From Phlebotomus papatasi (lineage: Eukaryota > Arthropoda > Insecta > Diptera > Psychodidae): a DNA stretch of 64,000 bases. The stretch spans positions 69,936,001 to 70,000,000 of the forward strand of contig NC_077222.1 of assembly GCF_024763615.1 (NCBI RefSeq), read 5' to 3'. The notes beneath the pieces are model-generated. The model made no database searches. It had not been told where the DNA came from and saw only the letters and a program-made list of their open reading frames with translations. Each line of letters opens with the position of its first letter. Within the stretch, counting starts at the first letter, position 1. Positions 20,601 through 29,100 of the stretch are shown in pieces. Both the position numbers and the translations under genes were made by a program.

Positions 20601-22200
20601 TAAGTACTACAACTTTTCTAAAACAATTGAATTTCGTAGGACCAACGTTAGGAGCGCCACAGTCGAAAAACCAATTTTAATATACATAAACTCAATTAGG
20701 GTAAAGGCTCATAATTTTGAACAGTCTGCTTATAAGAATCGATGTTCCAAGTTTGAAGTGCGATATTTTCGATACTAATTGACTTTTTTGTTACCCTCTT
20801 TTCAGAAGGGTTGTTTAAAAACTTAACAAGCTGTTTATCGTATTATTTTTACTAAAATTAGTTTTAATACGTTTAAAAATGAATTGATACGTAGAGGTGA
20901 ATTTGACTCTTATTTTGGACAAACTTGGATATTAATTTGGACAACTTGGCTGTAAATATGGACAGCTAATCCGCCTCAATAGGATGACCATTGTTCTTCA
21001 TTTGATGAACCAATCTTACCAAGTCCTCTTCCTGTTCATGTAATGTAAGGGAACCGTAGAATGTCACAAGAAGCCCGGAAACTTTCCATATTATTCGTTA
21101 AAGTGAGTTGACTTCGGTACTCCAAGTACGTGCGAATTCGCTCATTCCCTGGCCTTTCCGGGATCCTTTAAAGGCTTTTCTCGCTACATCTCTTTCGTAG
21201 AGATGATGTTCCTTTGTTTCTTCAGGCATTTGTTCAACCTAGTCATCACAAAAGCTAAAACTTCACGAAATTTCGTGAGAAAAACACCTGTCCAAAATAA
21301 GGAGTATCACCTCACTGGTAAATGTCTTAGAAAATTTCCCATTTTTCACACGAAAAATCTAATTCACAAGGCAAATCTCACTTCAGGTCAAATGTACAAA
21401 TCACCACTAACGTGAATCAACACAATATTCAATGAGTATTCAATAATATCACTCAAAAAAAAGCGAAGAAACATTGTTAGTACTTCGCCATAGCTAATTA
21501 AGACTGAAGTAAACACGAAGTTCTGTCATATTTCTCGTAAGCAAGCTCACACTGAATTTTCAACAAAGCAATTTCAACTCAAATCATATTCAAAATTTAA
21601 CGTATTTAGTGTTATAATCTTCCAAAAAGAATAAATATTTAGATAGAATTCATTATTCATCAAATATTGGAATAAAAATCCATCATTTTGATCAATTTGT
21701 TTTTAGTGTCCAATTTTATCCTCAAAGTGTCCAAAATAAGAAACTGGACAAAATTATGAGCCTTTACCCTATACCACTATTATCTTTCTGTTAGTTCATT
21801 TACATCCTAGATATTTTGATTTAAATAAAAGTTCAGCTCTAGTTTCAAATAGAATTTGCATGCAATTCGAATTTGCTCATGTTAAGAATCTCACCTACAA
21901 TAAGGTGATCTAGGCTTACCATTTACCTTTCTCAGAAGTTTAATTTTATCACTCCAACGCTATTCTTTTATGATATTTTTTTTAAGTGAGCCATAAATGA
22001 TTTCCTTGCAGTTTGAGAAAACGGCCGATCATCTCTTCGATGCATCGTACTATGGACAAGTAGATTCAATTGATGGAGTTTCTGAGAGAATTATCCTGGG
22101 AATGCCAGCAGGAATTGGCACAGGGATATTCAAACTTCTGCACCGGAATGAAAATTATGCCCTGGAGGAGCCAACGGAACCAATATTCTATCTTAAGTAA
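2580..22200 (+). CDS. Polr3A: DNA-directed RNA polymerase III largest subunit (RPC1/Polr3A), complete, 13 coding exons
   Basis: This is the catalytic largest subunit of RNA polymerase III, which makes tRNAs, 5S rRNA and U6 in the nucleus. Coding exons: 2580-2623, 2694-2829, 2888-3037, 3097-3468, 3527-3651, 9172-10256, 10320-10465, 15175-16028, 16108-16372, 16437-16577, 18169-18287, 18354-18858, 22012-22200. All junctions are GT-AG and the phases join to one 1376-aa frame, close to the roughly 1390 aa of the human protein. Visible motifs: N-terminal zinc site C69/C72/C79/H82; clamp cysteines C109/C112 with C156/C159; catalytic loop NADFDGDE with DFDGD at 501-505; bridge-helix segment GLTPTEFFFHTMAGREG from about 842; trigger loop EPGTQMTLKTFHFAG from 1037. 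The start is set by MPKEQFREADVIKK, which matches the family N-terminus. Introns 5, 7, 10 and 12 are inflated by repeats. A poly(A) signal lies 14 nt after the stop. No frameshift or missing catalytic residue was seen. Confidence 0.95.
2694..2829 (+). CDS. Polr3A: Polr3A coding exon 2
   Basis: Residues 15-60, through the conserved IQVVSKNLYNQ and GVLDRRM segments of the clamp. The acceptor is TTTTTCCCCAG and the donor GTTAGA. The open frame runs past 2829 into intron, but the family alignment resumes at 2888. Confidence 0.9.
2888..3037 (+). CDS. Polr3A: Polr3A coding exon 3 (zinc site)
   Basis: Exactly 50 codons, residues 61-110. Carries C69-x2-C72-x6-C79-x2-H82 in the order of the family's N-terminal zinc-binding site. 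Acceptor ATTTCAG, donor GTGAGT. Confidence 0.92.
3097..3468 (+). CDS. Polr3A: Polr3A coding exon 4 (clamp)
   Basis: 124 codons, residues 111-234. Contains C112 of the second metal site and the KCTKCRYCG cluster (C156, C159). Ends in FKSIPK, matching the family boundary before the SDIPLLGM segment of exon 5. Confidence 0.93.
3527..3651 (+). CDS. Polr3A: Polr3A coding exon 5
   Basis: Residues 235-276, including the strongly conserved PPVCIRPSVVSE. The donor GTAAGT splits the codon for Thr276, which exon 6 completes 5.5 kb downstream. Confidence 0.92.
3840..5990. repeat. Degenerate AT-rich minisatellite with about 568-bp higher-order period
   Basis: Units of roughly 20 bp of the type ACAAATTTTTCGTAGTAC or TTCCACAAATTTTTCATAGT repeat over about 2.1 kb. 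A landmark GCACAAAACTATTCGTT block recurs at 4474 and 5043, with a diverged copy at 5611, spacing 569 and 568. The block CACATATTTTGTTTTCC recurs near 4042 and 4609 (567). The array therefore has both a short unit and a longer period. The small ORFs in it on both strands are by-products. Confidence 0.75.
7070..7370. repeat. Dispersed repeat, copy also near 36045-36290
   Basis: The stretch from about 7080 through TATGGCTCTGGAACG, the CTTCTTCTTC microsatellite and the GAGAAAGAAAGG segment aligns by eye with 36045-36290 (TTATGGCTGCGACACACC through GAGAAAGAAAGG). Class unknown. A 61-aa open frame inside it is not conserved in the other copy. Confidence 0.45.
7382..8937. mobile_element. 1.56-kb TA-flanked TIR transposon, non-coding
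   Basis: The ends CCGTCGTTGCGGGTGACTTT and, reversed, the same sequence are near-perfect TIRs of about 25 bp. TA lies at 7380-7381 and 8938-8939. A second inverted pair lies inside: CATCTTGATTTGACGTTTCT at about 7902 against its reverse complement at about 8587-8607, each extended by CCGCCATTTTGAATAACTGT. No transposase could be read, so it is probably a non-autonomous Tc1/mariner-superfamily relative. Confidence 0.7.
9172..10256 (+). CDS. Polr3A: Polr3A coding exon 6 (active site)
   Basis: The largest exon, residues 276-637. Includes [44 protein letters not shown] and the metal-binding DFDGD loop at 501-505 (nt 9845-9859). It starts at 9172, not at the in-frame ATG at 9191: CACTGAAGATGAT encodes the conserved TEDDITMK. 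Confidence 0.95.
10320..10465 (+). CDS. Polr3A: Polr3A coding exon 7
   Basis: Residues 638-686. The split Tyr codon (T + AT) opens YVVIRNSEIMCGVMDKSTMG, conserved in RPC1. The donor is GTTTGT after CTCAAAG. Intron 7 that follows is 4.7 kb. Confidence 0.92.
10519..10626. repeat. Small hairpin inverted repeat
   Basis: CTGATTGGCTAAA and its reverse complement TTTAGCCAATCAG flank a roughly 20-bp loop. The outer arms AAAATATTGTAGTTCC and GGAACTAAAATATTTT extend the pairing. No coding potential. Looks like a miniature foldback element. Confidence 0.55.
10858..12140. repeat. Minisatellite array, about 30-bp unit, about 272-bp higher-order repeat
   Basis: Degenerate units of the type CGAAACCCGAGAAACCCAAA followed by AATTGCATCG fill 1.28 kb. 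A longer block starting GAAAACCAGAGAAATCC recurs at 11591 and 11863 (272 bp apart) and again near 12027. The array lacks stops in several frames on both strands, so long open frames (for example 11515-12087 minus and 11590-12174 plus) arise without being genes. Confidence 0.8.
12408..12585 (+). mobile_element. Truncated copy of the GGGGAATTCTGTAA MITE
   Basis: Starts GGAGGGGAATTCTGTAACGC and follows the 30711-31075 copy through CATATTTGAGATTTCTGGCA, then is cut at about 12585 where a TTAA-family element begins. Right half missing. Confidence 0.7.
12590..12748. mobile_element. TTAA-flanked MITE, piggyBac-like family
   Basis: TTAA (12586-12589) is followed by CCCTTTAAGGACGAG. The far side contains GGGTCATATATGACTCAATC then GTCC, matching the ends of the 29791-29916 and 52783-52920 copies. 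The right end is diverged. It abuts and truncates the neighbouring MITE, so it landed later or accompanied a deletion. Confidence 0.55.
13367..14717. repeat. Long foldback: two about 580-bp arms around an about 190-bp loop
   Basis: The left arm (about 13367-13948) is the reverse complement of the right arm (about 14139-14717), from ACGCAAGGAAAAAAATTACA at the outside to CTCAGACACCAATATCATCC at the inside, with few mismatches. Each arm consists of two diverged direct units about 290 bp long: GTTCTGAGTA recurs at about 13447 and 13739. Open frames on both strands mirror each other and are not genes. It lies in an intron of Polr3A, so it should be transcribed as a long hairpin. Confidence 0.8.
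14725..14797. repeat. Terminal fragment of the pogo-like element found at 18920-19596
   Basis: Contains ACGTTTCCATTTGGAGTAGC and TTTTGAATTAGCTTAA, matching one end of the 18920-19596 and 60775-61638 copies. Only about 75 bp remain. Confidence 0.6.
15175..16028 (+). CDS. Polr3A: Polr3A coding exon 8 (bridge helix)
   Basis: Residues 687-970. Contains NRGFSFGVGDVTP, NISQMIACVGQQAI, RSLPHFEKFSK and the bridge-helix segment GLTPTEFFFHTMAGREG (from about 842) followed by TAVKTAETGYLQRRLVK. The donor GTAAGT after GATTGCTT splits Leu971. Confidence 0.95.
16108..16372 (+). CDS. Polr3A: Polr3A coding exon 9 (trigger loop)
   Basis: Residues 971-1059. Carries AVGALAAQSIGEPGTQMTLK and TFHFAGVASMNIT, the trigger-loop region. 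Ends at CAG before GTGGAT. The following VDFLKG in the open frame is intron. Confidence 0.95.
16437..16577 (+). CDS. Polr3A: Polr3A coding exon 10
   Basis: 47 codons, residues 1060-1106: GVPRIVEIINASKTISTPII through KGRIEKTTLGE, conserved after the trigger loop. In phase at both ends. Too short to stand out as an open frame. Confidence 0.93.
16618..18145. repeat. Minisatellite array in Polr3A intron 10, CGGGATTTTGGC type
   Basis: About 1.5 kb of degenerate units such as GACCCATTCGGGATTTTGGC then TTTTCGG, basic spacing about 30-35 bp, with longer blocks repeating after roughly 250-290 bp (CATTCGGCATTTTG near 17290, 17551 and 17838). The same unit occurs at the ends of the small element at 31321-31546. 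Stop-poor frames on both strands are repeat artefacts. Confidence 0.8.
18169..18287 (+). CDS. Polr3A: Polr3A coding exon 11
   Basis: Residues 1107-1145: ISSYIEEVYKASDCYLLIKL through DIDRIRVLGLEIDAETIRF. Acceptor TTTTTCCAG right after the minisatellite, donor GTGAGT. Ala1146 is split between exons. Confidence 0.93.
18354..18858 (+). CDS. Polr3A: Polr3A coding exon 12
   Basis: Residues 1146-1314, including LCVEGSGLRDVMATYGVRG, TLGIEAARTTIMTEI, HGMSVDSRHIMLLASQMTSR and GEVLGITRHGLAKMRESV, all hallmark C-terminal RPC1 segments. Donor GTAAGT after TCG. Confidence 0.95.
18920..19596 (-). mobile_element. TA-flanked TIR element with putative pogo-type transposase remnant
   Basis: The ends GGGTAAATGTCCTAATTCAA and, reversed, GGGCAAATTAAGCTAATTCA are imperfect TIRs flanked by TA (18918-18919, 19597-19598). 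A minus-strand 90-aa frame at 19136-19408 contains CTQEQLNKVLEAFRRGLSYT, reminiscent of a Psq/CENP-B-type helix-turn-helix at the start of pogo transposases; that assignment is inference. A second, inverted copy lies at 60775-61638. Confidence 0.6.
20246..20460 (+). mobile_element. LTR fragment with TATA box, poly(A) signal and PBS-like sequence
   Basis: A short LTR-like unit (about 20246-20436) starts TGTTATATATG and ends CGCATATCA. It contains TATAAAA at 20315-20321 and AATAAA at 20386-20391 and is followed at once by CTGGCGACGAGGATGG, which looks like a Ty3/Gypsy-style primer-binding site. No gag or pol follows, so the element is truncated. The 5' boundary is uncertain. Confidence 0.45.
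20699..21769 (-). mobile_element. Decayed pogo-like DNA transposon
   Basis: TIRs GGGTAAAGGCTCATAATTTT and its reverse complement, flanked by TA (20697-20698, 21770-21771). On the minus strand, a frame starting near 21232 reads MPEETKEHHLYERDVARKAF and, after a stop, continues in the same frame to LTLHEQEEDLVRLVHQMKNN, resembling the CENP-B-type DNA-binding half of pogo/Tigger transposases. The DDE catalytic part is absent. Confidence 0.6.
22012..22200 (+). CDS. Polr3A: Polr3A coding exon 13 and stop
   Basis: Residues 1315-1376: FEKTADHLFDASYYGQVDSI, SERIILGMPAGIGTGIFKLL, ending FYLK-stop at 22198-22200. The C-terminus is slightly shorter than the vertebrate one. An AATAAA lies at 22214-22219. 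Confidence 0.94.
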   Translation, partial: FEKTADHLFDASYYGQVDSIDGVSERIILGMPAGIGTGIFKLLHRNENYALEEPTEPIFYLK

Positions 22201-22213
22201 GTTTTCTTTTTTC

Positions 22214-22226
22214 AATAAACTTTATT
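22214..22226. terminator. Back-to-back poly(A) signals of convergent Polr3A and Cfp1
   Basis: AATAAA on the plus strand (22214-22219) lies 14 nt after the Polr3A stop. Adjacent TTTATT gives AATAAA on the minus strand about 30 nt after the Cfp1 stop (22253). The two genes therefore share a 52-bp gap, and their 3' ends almost certainly overlap. Confidence 0.6.
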
Positions 22227-22252
22227 TTGTGTTTAGATTTTCTGCACAAAAT

Positions 22253-23177
22253 TTATCTCTGTGGACCCTGCTGTGGGCAGAGTTTTTCCATAATCTCATG
22301 ATTGTATGTTGAATGGAGCATAAGTCCCAAAACTCCGGCCCTTGATGCCATGGCAGTACGGATTTGACGTTCCTGCTCCATGAGTTCGTCCATCTTTAGC
22401 CATTGCCTCACACGTTCCAAGTCAATCTCAGCCCGGCGAATTTTCTCCCAGACATAGTGACGGAAGCAGGATTTTTTGGGTGCACGGCAAAATTCTCCAG
22501 CCAATTCGAAGACATTTTTAATCAGGGGACAACCACAGACGTCCGAATCGCTGACTTTGGGATCTTTGCAGTGTTCTGGACAGAGAACCCGAAGGCGCTT
22601 GCAGTAGGTTTTGTTGTTGGGATTGTAGAAGTCACAGAACATGGGATTACCACCGTCAATGCGAGTCTTGAAGATACTGCCGAAGCTCGTTTGACTCTCG
22701 TATTTGTTGAAGCACTTTTCCATATGTCGAATGGCTGTCTTGGAGTGAATCTCATGTCCACAGGTTATGCAGTACATTGACATTTCATCTTCAGCTTCGG
22801 TGTTGTCCAGTGCCTTGGGATCCAAGGTACAGCGTTTTGCTCTTTCCACCAATAAATCCAGTTCAGCGTGTCTCTTGTCCAATTCAGCCAGGGTTGCCCT
22901 GACTGTTGCTTGCTTGGCTCGAATGGTATCCAATTGCTTGCGATTAATCACTTCGGCTCGACATTGACTCAAGTTCCACTCTTGAAGTCTCTGCGGAAGA
23001 ACCTGGTAGATGCGTCCAGTGGCCAATTTGATTCCACACTCATCTGAGCAATACTTGGACTGAGGACGTGCTGTCATGCGACATCCTGGACCGTAGCACT
23101 GTCGTTGACCCTCGAGAGCTGGATTGATGACAGGTTCCGGAGTGACAGATCGATGACGTCGCCTGGACACGTAGTGC
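22253..23177 (-). CDS. Cfp1: Cfp1 coding exon 5 (C-terminal domain)
   Basis: Residues 172-479. Carries the Cys/His-rich C-terminal domain of CXXC1 family proteins, including CYGPGC, KYCSDECG, CITCGHEI, KYESQTSFGS, DVCGCPLIKNVFELAGEFCR and RRAEIDLERVRQWLKMDEL. The exon begins at 23177, upstream of the GTG at 23170, because AA+G completes Lys172. Confidence 0.95.
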
Positions 23178-26100
23178 CTGGAAAAACTACCAATTAGTCA
23201 AAATTCCCTTTCCAACTCCGATTCCCCTTGAAATTTACTTGGGTTTCTGCGATTTGGGCTGCTTACTGTTGCCAGTGCAAATTCTCTTCTCACACCGCGA
23301 TCTCTTGGACAAGCAAGCTGAACAATTGCCACATTTAGAGGCATTGCATCCACTACAATTTCCACATCTTGTGTGACTCTTGGAAGAAGTACTCTCTCGT
23401 TTCTTAGGCACGACTTTTGGTGCTTCCTGGACATGTTCATCATCTGAAAAGAAAAAAAAATAATTTGTCAAACAAAAATATCTTTTCCAACTCATCAAAT
23501 CCCAAAAATTACGTCTGGAAGTGACAGCTGGAATTGCCCGGAAAACTGTCTGGAGTGTTGGATCCTCATCTCTGCATCTTTGGCAGTAGTAGTGCTTAAT
23601 GTGCTTGGATTCCTTCTCAGAAATATTAATACAATCCCCATGGTACCATTCTTCGCATCCATCGCAGCCACTGGAAGGAGATTTAAGGTAAGATTTTCAT
23701 TATTCTCTTCTTTTTGCAATTGTCACGAATTTTTTTGTCCTCGGATTGGACTCAAACTTTTCCAAAGTATTTCTTTCAATTCCCTAATTTTAAATATTAT
23801 GTTATAGCTGAGCCTTAAAGTTCCAGGAGGGGAATTCTGTAACGCTCTGGCAATGCCATATGACAATTTGGGTTCGAATCTTAGGAGAGCTTTTTCGAAA
23901 ATGCGATTCTGTAGTCGTGACATTGCCATTTCAGCTCACGTGGCATTGTCAGAAGTCACATATTTGAGATTTCTGGCAATTCAAATGACAATGAATTTTG
24001 TTAAACAAATCCACCAAGACGTGCTGTATTTTCATAAAATCATCAAGTAAAGGGATTTCATTCATTCATTCATTCATTTTCAACCGCTTATCCCTATTGG
24101 GGTCGCGGGCCCATGACATCCAATCTAGCAGCCCACGCTTGTCGATCCTCCGCCACTTCAGGAAGATGTTCGGGTTCGATCCCGAGGCGTTCCAAGGCAA
24201 GATTCTGAATTTGATTCAGCCACCTTGTCCTAGGTCTGCCTCGAGGCCGAGGTCTCCTCACCATGGCTTGCATAGCTTTTCTGGGGAATCTTTCTTCATT
24301 CATGCGTTGAACATGTCCATACCATCGAAGTTGTGATCTCTCAACCCGAAGAAGCAGCTCCTCGACTCTTAGTTCCTCACGAACGGCCACATTCCTCACT
24401 CGATCTCTACGAGTGATTCCCTTAACCGCTCGAAGGTATCTCATCTCGGCAGCTTGTACTCGCGATCTTACCCTTTCGGTCATTACCCAAATCTCATGAC
24501 CATAGGTGAGAATAGGAATGAACACAGCTTTAAAGACCGATAATTTAGCCGATCGACTAAGCTCGACCTTCCTCAGCACGCTTCTGCCAAGCTCCCTCAT
24601 TACTGCAGAAGCCTGACCGATTCGCGACGAGAGTTCTGCCTCCATCCTACCATCACTCGTGAATAACACCCCGAGATACTTGAACTTCTCCACCTGTGTC
24701 AATGAGTCTCCACTAACATGTAGAGTGCACTCCACAGATTGTCGGGAAATCACCATTACTTCCGACTTATCCACGTTCACCTTCATACCTGTTTCGGCAC
24801 AAACATTTACAAATCGGTCAAGTGTGCGCTGAAGCTCTTCCTCGGAAGATCCAAAAAGAACCAAATCATCTGCATAGAGGAGATGGCTCACCCTGAAATC
24901 CCCAATACGAATCGCATTCCGCCCCCGACTGCGTTCCATAATCTTGTCCATATATATTATGAACAACAATGGTGATAGAACACACCCTTGACGCAGTCCA
25001 ACACCCACTTGAAAACCTTCCGATTTGGATCCGTTTACACGAACACAGCTACTACAGTCTCTGTACATTGACTGAATGGCTCCTACCAATTCTTCATCCA
25101 GTCCGTACTCGTGCAGTACATCCCAAAGTTGTTCTCTCGGTACTCGGTCATATGCTTTTTCCAAATCTATGAAACAAGCATAGAGTGGAATTGCATACTC
25201 CCAAGCCTTTTCGACAATCATCCTCAGGGTAAAAAGCTGATCCGTGGTGCTTCTACCAGGTCTGAAACCGCATTGTTCCTCACCCAGTCTGGGTTCGACT
25301 ATTTCTCGACATCTTCTCTCAAGGATTTTGGCATACACTTTGCCGGGCAAACTCAGAAGGGAAATTCCCCTATAATTGGAGCAATCTTTCTTGTTTCCCT
25401 TCTTGAATATGGGTATAATGACCCCAACTTGCCAGTCCTTCGGTGCTCTCCCACTTTGCCAAGCCACCTTAATGACACGCGTGAGCCAATTGGCACCCGC
25501 TATACCCATGAGTTTTAGCATTTCGGGACGTATTTCGTCAATTCCTGCAGCTTTTCCATCCTTCAATTTACTAATCGCATACAGGACTTCACTCTCTGAA
25601 GGACTACTTTCCTCCCTGCCTTTACTCGTGGGTACGTCATCATCAGTGCCTTGCTGAGGATTGAGCAATTCTGAGAAGTACTCTTTCCAGCGATTTAAAA
25701 CCTCTTCCTCTTTGGTCAGAAGATTCCCTTCCTTGGATGTTACTCCTTGGATGGAATTGCTCTTCTTCCCTCGGAGTCTTCGGACTGTTTGCCAGAAAGT
25801 TTTGTTTGCCGTCCTATAGTCAAGCTCCAGCTTTTCACCGAACTTTTTCCACGCCTCCTCTCTAGCGGCTTTAACTGCGAGCTTTGCAGCCTTTCGCGCC
25901 TCAACATAACGATCACGAGAATCAGAATCCTTACGTTGTATGTACAACTTGTAAGCCTTCTTTTTCTCTCCAACGGCTTCTTTTACTCCCGGTGTTCCCC
26001 ACCAAGATGACCGTTTCACGTTGTTCGTCACATTAATGCGCTTAACGCCACAAGCTTCTGTAGCCGAGGCCAAAATGGCTGTTTGGAAGCAGGCCCATTC

Positions 26101-29100
26101 AGCCTCTATGTCAGAAGGAGACTGTGGAATTTGTTCAAACCTTTCTTGTATGCCCTTCACAAATTTTTCCTCAACGTCTTTCTTCTTGAGACTCTCCCAC
26201 CTAATGCATTTAAGCACTTTGCTCTTACCCTTAGGTAGAGCGGGAGGATCTTCGTTGAGGTTAATTTTTGCAAAGAGCAGGTGGTGATCAGTTGACAGTT
26301 CAGCACTGTTAAAAACTCGAACGTCTTGGACAATTCTTCTATCAACACCGGGAACCAGGACAAAGTCAATTATTGACTTAAGTCCCCGTTTTGTGTCTTC
26401 CCAGGTGTATTTATGAATCTCCTTGTGCTGGAAAAAGGTATTCATGATCGAATAACCTTTGATTGCGCAGAAATCCAGCAACATTTTACCGTTCGGGTTC
26501 TCACTCTTATCCCCGTTCTTCCCAATCACACCCCTCCATGTCTCAGAGTCAACACCAACATGGGCATTGAAATCCCCAAACAACACAACTGAATCCGCTT
26601 CAGAAGATGCCTTATTCAGGACTTCCTCCACTTCATCTAGGAAAGCTGGGTACTCTGACGATGCGTTCGGTGCGTACACCTGCAACACCGCCAGGGAAGA
26701 TCTCTCAAGTTTGATCTTGATACCCATCACTCTCCCACTGTGTGTCCAGACATCACAAACCCTGTCTGACAGCCGAGGGCTTGTGAGTATCCCCACACCC
26801 GCCTGTGCAGACATTTCCGGTGCCACTCCGGACAGGAAAAGTTGCCACCCTTCCTCAAGATCCACAGTTCCACTACCTCTTTGCTTAGTAGACGAAACAC
26901 CAATTATATCTAATTGGAATCTTTTTGCTTCGCTCTTAAGCTCCTGGTGCTTCCCTGTGAGTGAAAAGATATTCCATGTAGCCATTCTGAAGTGCCGTTG
27001 TCGTCGTGGTAGGCTTGTCAAACCTGATGTCACTCCAGAGCCTCTTCCGTTACTCTGGTGCCCTCCGACCCCGGGACCAGCGGTTGAAGCAACAGCTTGT
27101 CCATTGTCTCGCGTAGGTCGTTTCCGGTGCAATCCGTCCGACATCCGAGGCTCTTTGTTGTGTTTTTTTGCTGACAGGTTACTGTGACAACAGGGTGCAA
27201 ACCTGATGCACAGGCCTCCTTACCCAGGAGACACGGGTTTTGGGGTGGTCCGCGGTTTAGTATTCACTAAGGACTTGTCGTAGACGCAAAGATGCCGATA
27301 CGTGCCTATAGCTATTTCCAAACAAACTATAGCCAGTTCTAAAACCAACTACAGCCATTCCCTATCCGCCACCTGGGACGCGCCCGATGGGTACCCCAAC
27401 CACACGGGAAGGGATTTCATTAAAAATTTAATGAATTGCATTTTCGAACTCATATGATATGACAAAAAAGCTCGATTGATATTGCCATTTTTCGAACTCA
27501 CGCATGACAATGCCACGAAAATTATAGAATTCCCCTACAGATTAAACAAAAACTTAATCTCACGTCGAACCTCAATTTTAGTTAAACTTTTTAGTTATTC
27601 CAAAAAAGATCTCAATAAAAATCAATAAGTGTAGGGTAAGTGTGCCAAATTCCGGTCAGCTTGCAATTTCGGCTGTAGTGATCCAAATCTTATGGATCAC
27701 TCTGTAAGAATATTGGGCGAAATTTAAGATGATTTGTAATGATCCATATTCTATGGATCACTCTGCGAAGATAATTTATGGGAGTTGACGAAGATCAAAC
27801 CCAAAGAGAAATAAAAAGAGTTCGATGGAGGAATTCTCACTTGGAGAATGACAAAAAAAAATAAGAGACCATCGCGCAGAGATGATTTACGATCATAATT
27901 TATGAGATGTCCACATTTCGTGGGTGCAGGTGCAGTACAAAAAAATAGAGACAAAAATAGCACACAACCAATAGTAAAATAAAAAAGGGCATATCGTAAA
28001 CAACAGTAAGAAAAATAGGGTTCAATGATTGGAGAACAGTGTCTTATATAGCTGAGATTATGGTATAAAAGGGCTGCCGAAATTAGTATAATTGTTCAGT
28101 TGCCAGTGACTTCTCTTGAGATCACTGGTTGTAATTCAAGAAGTGAAATAAATACTTTTGGTGCCAACACCCTTTGTTATTCACTATCCGCTGGACCGAT
28201 CCGACTGGAGGATTTCCTGAGGTGGACGTGTACTTGGAGAAAAATTTTCAATTTTCAAAAAAACCACGGCACTACACGGCCACCTTTTTTGTTCCTCGAA
28301 TTTCCATGAATTTTTAGTTTTTACATACTCTTGAGATTATACAATGCAAAAGAATAACAAAAAATATCGCTTCGGCAAACGAGATGACGTGAAAAAGACA
28401 TTAGAAGAATTCCGGAACGCCAAGGAACTATGAGAATGAAGGTGGCCGAAATAGGGCACCAAAGCTATGTCTACATTTTTATTCATTTTAAAATGTATTA
28501 AGAATGATTTTAGAGTAATTAAAGATAAACTGTCTACAAGGTTCTAAGCAACATTCCTTAAGTAAAAGAAATACAAAAAAATCAATTTCTCATAAAGATA
28601 AGGGAAAAGCACCCCGGATCGGAATGTTAAGAGACATGCCCGATATTTAGTTGAAAATATAAGTCTCAAAATACTATTTGGTATTTTTGTGCATGATAAT
28701 CGGTATATTAGTGATCCATTAACTATTAACTGTGCATTTGAATTTTACATTTTTATAATAACTTATTAAAAAATAGGTCTAATTACAACTATGTACCCTG
28801 TACCTCGGATTGTCACGAATTTAATCAGGTGTCTCACGGAAAATTGATTTTATAAATTAAATCTGAGCTAATGCATTACATTCTTGTGAGAGTTAAATGG
28901 TAAAAAGTAGCAAATAATTTTTAAAAATTCATTTGAATTGGTGCGACAGTCTGATAATAACCTGACGATTCGAGGAACACTGCCGATCGCTGGAGCTCTT
29001 CCCTTATTACATTTCAAACTTGAGACTTTGGTGCTTGCATACAACTATGCCGAAATTTGGCACACTTACCCTATATTTTATTAATCACAAGCTAGACGAT

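Larger units (their letters stand above)
18859..22011 (+). other. Polr3A intron 12 (3.15 kb)
   Basis: Ser1314-Phe1315 joins in phase 0. Contents: a TA-flanked TIR element (18920-19596), an LTR fragment (about 20246-20460), a pogo-like element (20699-21769), and a short motif AAGAATCTCACCTACAATAA near 21890. The motif is shared with the end of intron 5 (about 9110) and, more diverged, with 31821. Confidence 0.8.
23824..27540. mobile_element. GGGGAATTCTGTAA MITE, split by the RTE insertion
   Basis: The left part (23824-24062) begins GGAGGGGAATTCTGTAACGC. The right part (27422-27540) ends GAATTCCCCTACAG. Together they align end to end with the uninterrupted copy at 30711-31075. The TIR is about GGGGAATTCTGTAA. 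No coding capacity. Confidence 0.75.

Noticed and set aside
22403..27187. Plus-strand open frames (for example 22403-22780, 25111-25518 and 26459-27187)
   Set aside because: Antisense shadows of Cfp1 exon 5 and of the retrotransposon ORF.
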